Assembly: GCA_002425705.1 (NCBI GenBank)
Contig: DIMT01000009.1
Coordinates: forward strand, 19,764 to 32,667
Direction: 5' to 3'
Length of the DNA: 12,904 nucleotides
DNA from: Firmicutes bacterium UBA5559
GTDB taxonomy: Bacteria; Bacillota; Clostridia; Peptostreptococcales; Anaerovoracaceae
Numbering within the stretch: the first letter of the stretch is position 1; every line of letters starts with the position of its first letter. The position numbers and the translations under genes are program-made. Positions 1 to 7,670 of the stretch are shown here, one piece after another. Below the pieces are notes generated by a model, which was not told the origin of the DNA, searched no databases, and worked only from the letters and a program-made list of their open reading frames with translations.

Positions 1-1274
1 TCCTCCAAGGACGCCGGCAAGGCTTCCAGCTTCCTTTTATCCTCTTCATCCAGGTCATACAGGTTAAAGTCATAGGGTCCCCATCCGTTTTCTGCCGGAT
101 CGATCTGGTTGATCATCCCGTCGATGCCCGCCATCAGGATGGCCGCATAAGCGTAGTAGGGATTGCAGGTCCCGTCGGGGCTTCGGAGTTCGAAACGCCG
201 GGATTCAGGAGACTTGGCATAGGCCGGAATCCGGATGACCGCGCTTCGGTTGGAAGTGGCATAGCCGATGGTCACCGGCGCTTCGTAGCCGGGGACCAGC
301 CTCTTGAAGGAATTAGTGGAAGGATTGGTAAAGGCGCAAAGAGACCGGGCATGCTTCAGGAGTCCCCCCATGAACCAGTGGGCTTCCCGGCTTAGTCCCG
401 AGTATCCTGCTTCATCATGAAATAACGGTTTCCCGTCCTTCATCAGGAGCATATGGACATGGAGCCCGTTGCCAGCTTCCCCGAAAATGGGCTTTGGCAT
501 GAAGGTGGCTGTTTTCCCGCTGGCTTTGGCTGCATTTCGAATGACATATTTGGCAATCATGGTCTTATCCGCCATTTCTGTCAGGTCTCCCAATTCAACT
601 TCAATTTCCAGTTGCCCCGGCCCACCCACTTCATGATGGTGGTATTTTACTTTAACCCCCCACTCCTCCAGCAGCAGGCACATTTGGCTCCGAAGATCCA
701 TAGACATGTCGTGGGGCGGGGTCACGTGGTAGCCCCCTTTCAGGGGAACGCTGTATCCCTGGTTATTGCCCAGCTTGTCGGCTGAATTCCACTCGGCCTG
801 AGCCGAATCGATTTCATAAGAAACCCGGTTGGGCCGACATTCATAACCGACATGATCAAACAGATGAAACTCAAACTCCGGTCCGACGATCATCCGGTCC
901 GCGATTCCCTGTTCCCGCATGAACTCCTCTGCCCGCAAGGCTACATTCCTGGGGTACTGGTCAAAGGGCTTGTTGTCCTCCCGGCCGATGACGCACACAT
1001 TGCCGGTCATGGTCAGGGTCGGCACTTCCGGGAAAGGATCTGGGTGGGCACTGGACAGGTCCGGAATGAACACCATATCGCTCTTATCCACTGGCGCATA
1101 ACCATAGTTGGAACCGTCAAATCCGATGCCATAGGTCAGGGTATCCTGATTCAGGCGCTGGACCGGTATGGTGATATGACGCCACCGACCGTTTACATCC
1201 ACCATTTTAAAATCTATCATGGCAATCCTGTTTTCCGTGCAATAACGCTGTACTTCTTCTACCGTCGTGAACAT
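1..1274 (-). CDS. glnA: Type I glutamine synthetase (3' end beyond window)
   Basis: Catalyses ATP-dependent amidation of glutamate with ammonia in the cytoplasm, the main entry of ammonium into metabolism. I read 424 codons in one open frame from ATG at 1274; the last few tens of residues lie outside the window. Visible family motifs: GFDGS latch region (51-55), GPEFEF with metal-binding Glu (131-136), KGGY (179-182), HHHEVGGPGQ (212-221), NGLHVHM (269-275), NPSTNSFKRLVPGYEAP (317-333) with the flap Glu, SNRSAVIRIP (341-350) and RRFELRSPDGT (359-369). The WNS...KGGY segment resembles the GSI-beta subclass. NLYDL (404-408) matches the surroundings of the adenylylated Tyr397 of E. coli GlnA. 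The start is supported by GGAGGAG seven bases upstream. It follows xth by 28 bp with no visible terminator, so it may be read from upstream promoters. I saw no GlnR/TnrA-type operator in that gap. Confidence 0.95.
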   Translation of the reverse strand, partial: MFTTVEEVQRYCTENRIAMIDFKMVDVNGRWRHITIPVQRLNQDTLTYGIGFDGSNYGYAPVDKSDMVFIPDLSSAHPDPFPEVPTLTMTGNVCVIGREDNKPFDQYPRNVALRAEEFMREQGIADRMIVGPEFEFHLFDHVGYECRPNRVSYEIDSAQAEWNSADKLGNNQGYSVPLKGGYHVTPPHDMSMDLRSQMCLLLEEWGVKVKYHHHEVGGPGQLEIEVELGDLTEMADKTMIAKYVIRNAAKASGKTATFMPKPIFGEAGNGLHVHMLLMKDGKPLFHDEAGYSGLSREAHWFMGGLLKHARSLCAFTNPSTNSFKRLVPGYEAPVTIGYATSNRSAVIRIPAYAKSPESRRFELRSPDGTCNPYYAYAAILMAGIDGMINQIDPAENGWGPYDFNLYDLDEEDKRKLEALPASLE

Positions 1275-1302
1275 GGGCTGTCTCCTCCATACATATAAAA
1301 TT

Positions 1303-2058
1303 TTATTCGATGACCAGGGAAACGGGGCAATGGTCGGAACCCATCACCTCAGCATGGATTTCTGCGGCTTTCAGCCTGTCCTTCAGGCTCTCCGAAACAC
1401 AAAAATAGTCAATGCGCCAACCAGCATTGTTCTGCCTGGCTTTGAACATGTAGGACCACCAGGTATAGGCGCCGGTCCGGTCCGGATAAAAATATCGGAA
1501 GGTATCCACATATCCGGCTTCCAGAAGCCTGGTAAACTTCTCCCTCTCTTCATCGGAAAAGCCTGCATTCCTGCGGTTGGTGGAAGGATTCTTCAGGTCG
1601 ATCTCCTGATGGGCCACGTTCAGGTCCCCGCAGAAAACCAGGGGCTTCTTTTCTTCTAAGCATTTAAAATAGGCCAGCAGATGATCTTCAAAGACCATTC
1701 GTTCATCCAGCCGGGCCAGCTCTCGCTGGGAATTGGGAGAATAAATATTGACCAGATAATAGTCCGGATACTCCAGGGTGATGACCCTCCCTTCTTTATC
1801 AAAGGGATCCGCCCCCATTCCATAGTTGACGCTCAAAGGCTCGATTCTGGAAAAAACCGCTGTACCGGAGTAACCCTTCTTTTCTGCATAGTGCCAATAC
1901 TGTCGGTAGCCCTCCAGTTCCATCTGAATCTGACCTTCCTGCAGCTTGGATTCCTGAATACAGAAAATATCCGCATCCGATTCCCGGAAAAAATCCATGA
2001 ATCCTTTGCCCATACAAGCCCGCAAGCCGTTAACGTTCCAGGATACCATCTTAATCAT
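1303..2058 (-). CDS. xth: Exodeoxyribonuclease III (AP endonuclease, EEP family)
   Basis: DNA repair nuclease that cleaves 5' of abasic sites and degrades 3' ends of duplex DNA; cytoplasmic. At 251 aa it fits the Gram-positive ExoA/Xth size. Motifs of the endonuclease/exonuclease/phosphatase fold in order: WNVNGLR (7-13), IQESK with metal-binding Glu36, NIYSPN with Tyr106, GDLNVAH (144-150) with Asp145 and Asn147, GWRIDYF (213-219), and the catalytic SDHCP (241-245) with Asp242-His243. A longer in-frame reading from a TTG at 2109 adds 17 residues without family similarity. The ATG at 2058 is preferred because AGGAGG lies 10 bases upstream and MIKMVSWNVNGLR is the usual N-terminus. It starts 37 bp after the CPBP protease gene and is followed 28 bp later by glnA. 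Confidence 0.95.
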   Translation of the reverse strand: MIKMVSWNVNGLRACMGKGFMDFFRESDADIFCIQESKLQEGQIQMELEGYRQYWHYAEKKGYSGTAVFSRIEPLSVNYGMGADPFDKEGRVITLEYPDYYLVNIYSPNSQRELARLDERMVFEDHLLAYFKCLEEKKPLVFCGDLNVAHQEIDLKNPSTNRRNAGFSDEEREKFTRLLEAGYVDTFRYFYPDRTGAYTWWSYMFKARQNNAGWRIDYFCVSESLKDRLKAAEIHAEVMGSDHCPVSLVIE

Positions 2059-2095
2059 AGGCTGAATACCTCCTGTGTTCCTTCGATTCCTTAAA

Positions 2096-2773
2096 TCAGC
2101 TTCCGGCAAACAGGATCCAGCCTGCCGCCACGATTCCTATGTCTGCGCAAAAATGGACAAAATAGCTGTTGAGAAAGGTCTTTTTCTTTTCATCCAGATA
2201 GTTGAATAGCAGACCACCTGCCATCAGTCCGGTCAGAGTCAGCATGAAAACCGCCGGTGTGAACCAGCCGCTGATATTGGCCAGATGATAGATGGCGAAG
2301 AAAAAGGCGCTTATCAGGTGAGCCATTCCCCTTCTGTTCATCTTCAGCATTTCTAAAAAGAGGAAGCCTCGGAAAAAAACTTCTTCCAGCATAGCATTGA
2401 ACACCGATAAATACAGGCCATAATAGATAAAATTGTCTCTGGTGATTTCGTATTTCTCTTCGAAATCCTGGAGAATCTGTCCTTCATCAATGTAGCCCCG
2501 AAGAGCCAGAAAAAGAAGAGGAATGACTAGAATCAAAGCCAGACCTATGAACAGGGGATAACGGGGATTGGGGCCTTCCCGGAAATTCCGGATAGAACTG
2601 CTAATCACATCCCCGCTAAACCTACCTTTGTAAAAGACAAGAATCCCAGCCAATAAGCCGATTTTCACTGTGCTTTTCAGGATATAATTCACCTGCATCC
2701 ACTGATCGATGCCATATAGAACGATGATGAAGGAACCCGCTGCAATCAGTATAAAGGATAGTTTTCCCTTCAT
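2096..2773 (-). CDS. CPBP/CAAX-type intramembrane metalloprotease
   Basis: Polytopic membrane protein of the CPBP (ABI, CAAX prenyl protease 2-like) family, 225 aa. Family motifs are visible: EEVFFR (130-135, the EExxxR metal/catalytic motif), FAIYH (159-163, FxxxH) and a late His (HFCAD, 207-211), where many members have HxxxN. Hydrophobic segments are at about 5-20, 37-47, 74-91, 117-129, 152-166, 173-191 and 212-224. Bacterial members include peptide-processing and bacteriocin-immunity proteins, but most have no known substrate and I cannot assign one here. The ATG at 2773 overlaps the PBP stop by one base (TGATG), which implies translational coupling. A TTG one codon earlier is an alternative start. 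Physical coupling to a cell-wall synthase could mean an envelope role, but that is inference. Confidence 0.88.
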   Translation of the reverse strand: MKGKLSFILIAAGSFIIVLYGIDQWMQVNYILKSTVKIGLLAGILVFYKGRFSGDVISSSIRNFREGPNPRYPLFIGLALILVIPLLFLALRGYIDEGQILQDFEEKYEITRDNFIYYGLYLSVFNAMLEEVFFRGFLFLEMLKMNRRGMAHLISAFFFAIYHLANISGWFTPAVFMLTLTGLMAGGLLFNYLDEKKKTFLNSYFVHFCADIGIVAAGWILFAGS

Positions 2774-5481
2774 CAATCCTCACCCTCCGGTTTCAGCCAT
2801 TCCGGGGTATCATCCTCCGGCGGCGTCGGATTTGCTGGTGGGTTGGGCGGCGTTACCGGTTCAGGACCGGGAACCGGCGGATCTCGAGGATCCGGGCCTG
2901 GAATTGGCGGATCTCGAGGATCCGGAGGATTCACGACTCCTCCATCAGTGGTGATTGCTTCTTCTGTCACTTCCGGTGGCGGGGCGGTTGGCTGTTTCCG
3001 AATCGTATAGGTTCCCAACAGATAATACTCCCCGTATTTTTTCTCCACATTGTCCGGAGCCGGATAGTCTCCCGTGGGAACTCCTTCCAGGACCCGCTTC
3101 ATAATCGTGCTCCAGAGCTTGGCTGCAGCGGCAGATCCCTCGCTGAGCTCCACGTTATAGTCGTTGCCTATCCAAAGGGCTGAAGCATATTGAGGGGTAA
3201 ATCCGGAGAACCAAGAGTCGTAGTTGTCGGTGGTAGTTCCCGTTTTTCCGGCTACCGGTTGACCGGGGACGGTGGCCGAATGGGCAATTCCCCTGCTGAC
3301 CGTAGTCCTCAGAATATCCGTCATGATAAAGGCTACTCCTTTATCCATAGCTTGATGACGGTAGCTTTCTTTTTCAATCAGCACGTTGCCTTCCCCATCC
3401 AACACCTTGGTATAAGCAGAGGGGGCAATGTACTCTCCTCCATTGGGAAAAGCACTATAGGCAGCAGTCATTTCCAAAGGAGATATTCCAACCGTCATCC
3501 CGCCCAGACCCAGGGCTGCCAGATTGTGATCATCATTCTTTAAGCTGGTGACCCCCAACCCTTCCAGAAAATCAAGAGATTTTCGGATGCCGATGTCTTC
3601 CAGTACCTTGACGGCGTTCACATTGATGGATTGCTCCACACTGTTCCGCAGGGTCACATAGCCCCGGTATCCTTCATACCAGTTCTTAGGCCACAGCTTT
3701 CCTTCCACAAAGAATTCGGCGTCCTCGATATAACTGCTGGCGGTCCACTGGGTCTTATCCTCCGGATCAAACTGAAGAGCCGGTCCATATACGCCGATGG
3801 GCTTGATCGCCGATCCCGGCTGCCGAGGACTCATCGCCCGGTTATACAGCTTTCGTCCATTCAGGTTCCTGCCTCCCACCATGGCTTTGATCTGGCCCGT
3901 ATGCCAGTCGGAAATTACCATGGCCCCCTGGGGCTGGACCACGTCCTGTCGCAGGGCATATTGCCCAGGCTCCAGGAAGATGCCGCTGTCTCCGAAATGG
4001 AAAAATTCCGGATGGTCGAATAAAAAGGATTCATCGATGATCAGATTGCCGGCATCATCCCGGCTCTTATACTTTTTACCGATGTTGATGGTGCCGCCGT
4101 TGTTGACATAAAAAACGCCATCGGTAACGTGGTAAAGATTCTTGAACTCGATGGAATAATCGGTGCCGGAGGATACCTGGGTTTGATAAAAATTCAGCCG
4201 TTTACCAGCCAGAAGAACCAGGTTCCCTTCCTGGTCAACGGTATATTCGGAAGGACTCAGCAGAAAATTTCCGTTACCGTCAAAGTAGGTAGCCCGATTA
4301 TACAGGATGATTCTTCCTTCTGAATCCAGGATATTACCAGCCCGGTCTTTCTTGAGGTTCACGACCCGGGGGAAGTTGGTATTCTTTTTAAACTCCTCAG
4401 AAGCAATGTTCTGCATCCCCGTGTTCAGAGTGCTGAAAATCTTCAGTCCCCCTCCCTGAAGAAGGCGGTTGGCTGATGCCCAATCCATGTTCAATTGTGT
4501 CATCAGATCCGTCCGGACCTGCTGCAGAAGAAAATCAACAAAGTAAGAATTCACATCTTCCATAATCAGTTCTGCCGGATTCATAGCGGTTTTCATATCT
4601 ACGGCCTTTGCAGATTCCAGTTCTTCCTGAGTGATCATGTCCTGTTCCAGCATCTGATCCAGAATATGTCGCTGCCGGTCCAGAAAACGATCATTAAAAA
4701 GCAGGGTATAAAGGCTGGATCTTCTTACGATATTGGGATCATCCGCAGGGATTTCCGATGAATCAAAGCGTTTTAGCGGGGCAAATCCAGAAGGATTTTT
4801 AGGAATGGCTGCAATTGTGGCACATTCTTCCAGGGTCAGCTCAGCAGCGCTTTTAGAAAAATAGGACCGGGAAGCGGTTTCCACTCCATAGGAATTGAAA
4901 CCTAAAAAGATGGTGTTCAGATAGGCTTCCATAATCTCATCCTTGTCAAGAGCCCGCTCCAGCTGTATGGTATAGTAGGCCTCCCGGAGTTTTCGGATTA
5001 TGGTCCGCTCATTGGTCAAGTAGAGGTTTCGGGCAAGTTGTTGAGTAATAGTACTGGTCCCCTGGATCCGTTCTCCTTCAAATAAACTGTCTTTCAAGGC
5101 CCCCATCAGGCGGACATAATTGAATCCATGGTGCTCAAAAAAGGTTTTATCCTCTATGGCTACAAAGGCATTGACCAGGTGTTCAGGCATCTGATCAATG
5201 GAAATGTTGGTTCGGTATTCTTCCGTCTCAATGGACTGGATCTTATTGCCCTCATCGTCTACGATTACCGATGTCCTGGCTAAAAGGTCATAGATATTGT
5301 TGGGATCGATTTCCGGAGTAGTCCGGACGATATAGCTTAACAAGGTCAGACCGGCGATTCCCGCAACCAAAACTATCGTAGCAAGAAAAATCAGAAGAAT
5401 CTTCAGCAGAAGTCTCTTCTTTTTATTTTTTGCAGGCTTTTCTTTTGCATGTTTTGGTTCATGGGTTTCTTTTAGAGTCAT
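2773..5481 (-). CDS. Bifunctional class A penicillin-binding protein (PBP1A type)
   Basis: Peptidoglycan synthase with glycosyltransferase (GT51) and transpeptidase domains, 902 aa, anchored in the membrane and facing outward. Order: Lys-rich cytoplasmic tail (1-24); one transmembrane helix (about 25-51); GT51 domain with EDKTFFEHHGF (110-120, catalytic Glu110), GTSTITQQLARNLYL (141-155) and Glu167 in RKLREAYY; a linker; a large inserted region rich in DxxGN strands (about 370-515); transpeptidase with SAIK (nucleophile Ser557, Lys560), SIN (618-620) and KTGTT (746-750). The C-terminal tail (about 829-902) is Pro/Asp-rich with a 10-residue repeat, probably crossing or contacting the wall. All three penicillin-binding motifs are intact. 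The ATG follows the GNAT gene by 9 bp, with AGGA overlapping the preceding TAG stop. The gene downstream overlaps its stop. Confidence 0.97.
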   Translation of the reverse strand: MTLKETHEPKHAKEKPAKNKKKRLLLKILLIFLATIVLVAGIAGLTLLSYIVRTTPEIDPNNIYDLLARTSVIVDDEGNKIQSIETEEYRTNISIDQMPEHLVNAFVAIEDKTFFEHHGFNYVRLMGALKDSLFEGERIQGTSTITQQLARNLYLTNERTIIRKLREAYYTIQLERALDKDEIMEAYLNTIFLGFNSYGVETASRSYFSKSAAELTLEECATIAAIPKNPSGFAPLKRFDSSEIPADDPNIVRRSSLYTLLFNDRFLDRQRHILDQMLEQDMITQEELESAKAVDMKTAMNPAELIMEDVNSYFVDFLLQQVRTDLMTQLNMDWASANRLLQGGGLKIFSTLNTGMQNIASEEFKKNTNFPRVVNLKKDRAGNILDSEGRIILYNRATYFDGNGNFLLSPSEYTVDQEGNLVLLAGKRLNFYQTQVSSGTDYSIEFKNLYHVTDGVFYVNNGGTINIGKKYKSRDDAGNLIIDESFLFDHPEFFHFGDSGIFLEPGQYALRQDVVQPQGAMVISDWHTGQIKAMVGGRNLNGRKLYNRAMSPRQPGSAIKPIGVYGPALQFDPEDKTQWTASSYIEDAEFFVEGKLWPKNWYEGYRGYVTLRNSVEQSINVNAVKVLEDIGIRKSLDFLEGLGVTSLKNDDHNLAALGLGGMTVGISPLEMTAAYSAFPNGGEYIAPSAYTKVLDGEGNVLIEKESYRHQAMDKGVAFIMTDILRTTVSRGIAHSATVPGQPVAGKTGTTTDNYDSWFSGFTPQYASALWIGNDYNVELSEGSAAAAKLWSTIMKRVLEGVPTGDYPAPDNVEKKYGEYYLLGTYTIRKQPTAPPPEVTEEAITTDGGVVNPPDPRDPPIPGPDPRDPPVPGPEPVTPPNPPANPTPPEDDTPEWLKPEGED
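2866..2925 (-). repeat. Two tandem 30-bp units in the PBP C-terminal coding region
   Basis: A 20-bp block, ggcggatctcgaggatccgg, occurs identically at 2876-2895 and 2906-2925, a period of exactly 30 bp. It encodes a 10-residue unit of the form PGPDPRDPPI/V in the extracellular tail of the class A PBP. A third, more diverged unit (PGPEPVTPPN) follows in the protein. The in-frame period suggests repeat expansion or contraction by slippage, which would vary tail length without breaking the frame. Confidence 0.85.
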
Positions 5482-5490
5482 ACTTTTATC

Positions 5491-6363
5491 CTACATCAAC
5501 ACCCGGTTGATTCCGGGTTCATTTAACGGCACTTCCTTGAACTGGAAAATCATAGCAAAGGGAGCTGATTGATCCTTGATTTCTCCTTCCACGAAGCTCA
5601 GAGGCTGATGAAACAGGACCGAACGAACTCCAGGTTCAGCCTTGGCCATAGCCAGAAAAAAGGGCAACTCTTCCCGGCCAATGGTACTTTCATAAACCAC
5701 CAGATTATCCCCCTCCTTCTGGAGAAGAGAATAGTGTTTCCTGCCTTTCCATTCCAGCATCCAGGCTTCGCCACCCGTGCGGAATAATTCTTCCAGGAAA
5801 AAATCATTCTGCTCTCTGGTGAGCCTCACCCAGTTATCCTGGTAATAAGGTCCTGTTCTGTATAGATCCCAAAGTTCCTGGGGATTTGACGTTTTGAATG
5901 CCTTCCAGGTTCCCTCTGAAACCAGGGATGGCAGAGATAAATAATCCTTTATTTCCAGACGAATCGTTGTTTTATAAAAAACCGTTTCAAAGCCCATCCT
6001 TTCATACCAGAGGAATAAGGATTCCTCCGCAGGAACCAGAAAAGCCGCCGAATAACCCCGATCTTCTGCTACTCGCAAAGCTTCCCGGGTGATCTCCCCG
6101 GCATATCCTTTTCCGCGGTACTCGGGCAAGGTTCCGATGGCATAAAGATAAAGCAGGGGATGCTCTACCTCATCAACAATCATGGAATAAGGGACCATAT
6201 GAAGGGCCGCCGCAATCCGGCCGTCCTCTTCATAGAGCAAGGCATTCTCCCCCTTGAACAATTTTTCAAAAAAGGCATCCAAATAGGCTTCCTCTTCCTG
6301 GAACACATCCCGCCATAAAGTCTTCAACTCAGGAATGTCTTTTTCTTCCGCCAATCGGATCAT
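5491..6363 (-). CDS. GNAT-family N-acetyltransferase, two-domain (Eis-like architecture)
   Basis: Predicted acetyl-CoA-dependent N-acetyltransferase, 290 aa, cytoplasmic. The N-terminal half has the GNAT fold: LYLYAIGTLPEYRGKGYAGE (71-90) holds the pyrophosphate-binding loop (Arg83, Gly86, Ala88), followed by FLWYERMGFETV (117-128), the typical C-terminal GNAT motif. Residues about 150-275 form a second region without a recognisable motif. That length and layout resemble the Eis-like group, which acetylates aminoglycosides or other amines in some bacteria. The substrate cannot be told from sequence, and an antibiotic role should not be assumed. The ATG at 6363 has AGGAGG seven bases upstream. 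It is the first gene of the minus-strand train and ends 9 bp before the PBP start, so the two are probably co-transcribed. Confidence 0.88.
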   Translation of the reverse strand: MIRLAEEKDIPELKTLWRDVFQEEEAYLDAFFEKLFKGENALLYEEDGRIAAALHMVPYSMIVDEVEHPLLYLYAIGTLPEYRGKGYAGEITREALRVAEDRGYSAAFLVPAEESLFLWYERMGFETVFYKTTIRLEIKDYLSLPSLVSEGTWKAFKTSNPQELWDLYRTGPYYQDNWVRLTREQNDFFLEELFRTGGEAWMLEWKGRKHYSLLQKEGDNLVVYESTIGREELPFFLAMAKAEPGVRSVLFHQPLSFVEGEIKDQSAPFAMIFQFKEVPLNEPGINRVLM

Positions 6364-6390
6364 GGGGTTCCCTCCTTTTGTTCTTTCTAT

Positions 6391-6399
6391 AGAATAACA
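6391..6399 (-). promoter_or_regulatory. Probable extended -10 promoter of the GNAT-PBP gene train
   Basis: On the minus strand this reads TGTTATTCT, fitting TGnTATAAT with two mismatches in the hexamer. It would start transcription near 6384, about 20 bases before the GNAT start codon. No good -35 is visible at the right distance. Confidence 0.4.
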
Positions 6400-6479
6400 G
6401 ATTTGTCCCCCTTCTTCTACCCGATATCGCTATATTTATCCCTTTCCTCTCCCTTTTTCTGTTAAATTTCTTCATTTTT

Positions 6480-6488
6480 TGTTATACT
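6480..6488 (+). promoter_or_regulatory. Probable extended -10 promoter of the ene-reductase gene
   Basis: The plus strand reads TGTTATACT, an extended -10 with one mismatch from TATAAT, giving a start near 6495. The leader then contains AAGGAGG, eight bases before the ATG at 6538. The -35 region is AT-rich without a clear hexamer. The 174-bp region 6364-6537 holds only these two divergent signals; I saw no clear operator palindrome. Confidence 0.5.
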
Positions 6489-6537
6489 TATCCTATTCCA
6501 TCGAATATAAGCAATAGGGAAAAAGGAGGAAACCGCT

Positions 6538-7566
6538 ATGAAACTTTTTGAACCAATTCAAATAAAAAACTTGAGCCTGAAAAACCGGATCGTCATGGCC
6601 CCCATGTGTATGTATTGTGCCCCGGAAACCGGCATGGTCACCAATTGGCACCGGCTCCACTATGCAACCCGGGCAGTGGGCGGGGCAGGCCTGATCATAG
6701 TAGAGGCAACGGGAGTATCCCCGGAGGGGAGAATTTCTTCCCATGACCTTGGCATCTGGGATGACCGGCACATCGAAGGCCTTGCTTCTATCGTCAGAGC
6801 TGTCCACGAAAATGGATCAAAAATCGGGATACAGGTCAGCCACGCCGGTCGAAAATGTGAAGCAGAGGGGTTGGAGATCGAAGCTCCCTCTCCGATTCCA
6901 TACGACGAAAAAAGCCGAACTCCAAGAGAGATGTCCAAAGAGGACATTGCCGAAACCATCGAACAATTCCGGTCAGCCGCCCACCGGGCCCATCAGGCCG
7001 GATTCGATCTGCTTCAGATTCACGCTGCCCATGGCTATCTGATCAATGAATTCCTCTCCCCCCTCACCAACCAGCGCCAGGATGAATACGGCGGAAGTTA
7101 TGAAAACCGAGTTCGATTTCTGGACCAGGTTTTAGAAGCAGTCCGTTCCGTCTGGCCTGAAGAAAAACCCTTGGAGGTCCGGGTCACTGCCGAAGACTAT
7201 GAAGAAGGAGGCAATCAGGCTGAAGACTTGGCAATCATGCTGAACTTGGTCAAAGGGAGAGGAGTGGACTCCGTCAACGTCAGCACGGGGGGCTTACTGC
7301 CTGTAGTACCGAAGGCTTTCCCTGGCTATCAGGTTCCCCATGCGGAAGTCATTAAAAAAGCCACCGGACTGCCCGTTGCAGCTGGCGGTCTGATGACGGA
7401 GCCAGCTTTTGCCGATTCGGTTCTGGAAGATGGCAAAGCAGATTTGATTTACCTGGGGCGGGAACTCCTGAGAAACCCCTACTGGCCTATGCATGCTTCC
7501 CTGGAACTTGATGCAGGCCAAGAATGGCCGGAGCAGTACAAGAGGGCTATTCCCAGCAGAAGATAG
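6538..7566 (+). CDS. namA: YqjM/NamA-type NADPH dehydrogenase (old yellow enzyme family)
   Basis: FMN-dependent ene-reductase that reduces activated C=C bonds using NADPH; cytoplasmic TIM barrel. At 342 aa it is close to B. subtilis YqjM (338 aa), which it resembles along its whole length. Visible features: KNRIVMAPMCMY (15-26) with Cys24 and Tyr26, the pair characteristic of the YqjM subclass; VSHAGRK (100-106); HAAHGYLINEFLSP (162-175) with the catalytic His162/His165 pair and Tyr167; DEYGGS (182-187); and the phosphate-binding GRELLR (307-312). Arg336 near the C-terminus sits where YqjM has the arginine that reaches into the partner subunit. Start: AAGGAGG eight bases upstream. It is a single-gene unit, transcribed away from the GNAT gene and ended by the hairpin at 7593-7634. 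The physiological substrate is unknown; members are often linked to electrophile or oxidative stress. Confidence 0.95.
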   Translation: MKLFEPIQIKNLSLKNRIVMAPMCMYCAPETGMVTNWHRLHYATRAVGGAGLIIVEATGVSPEGRISSHDLGIWDDRHIEGLASIVRAVHENGSKIGIQVSHAGRKCEAEGLEIEAPSPIPYDEKSRTPREMSKEDIAETIEQFRSAAHRAHQAGFDLLQIHAAHGYLINEFLSPLTNQRQDEYGGSYENRVRFLDQVLEAVRSVWPEEKPLEVRVTAEDYEEGGNQAEDLAIMLNLVKGRGVDSVNVSTGGLLPVVPKAFPGYQVPHAEVIKKATGLPVAAGGLMTEPAFADSVLEDGKADLIYLGRELLRNPYWPMHASLELDAGQEWPEQYKRAIPSRR

Positions 7567-7592
7567 CCAAAATCAAACAAACGTCAGTGAAA

Positions 7593-7634
7593 AAAACACC
7601 TTGCCAAAAGTTCTTTAACCTGGCAAGGTGTTTT
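7593..7634. terminator. Bidirectional rho-independent terminator
   Basis: Perfect 14-base arms, aaaacaccttgcca (7593-7606) and tggcaaggtgtttt (7621-7634), flank a 14-base loop. On the plus strand the stem is followed by TTTTACTT, ending the ene-reductase gene 26 bp after its stop. On the minus strand it is followed by a run of seven T, ending the diguanylate cyclase-ureohydrolase operon. Confidence 0.93.
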
Positions 7635-7670
7635 ACTTAATAGGTACGATCAATATTGATAATGTTCAAT

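Noticed and set aside
2059..2109. N-terminal extension of xth from TTG at 2109
   Set aside because: The added 17 residues do not fit the family, the extension would overlap the preceding gene, and AGGAGG supports the ATG at 2058.
2876..2925. CTCGAG next to GGATCC twice, looking like a cloning linker
   Set aside because: Both copies lie in frame within the natural Pro-rich repeat of the PBP and encode the same peptide unit; nothing vector-like surrounds them.
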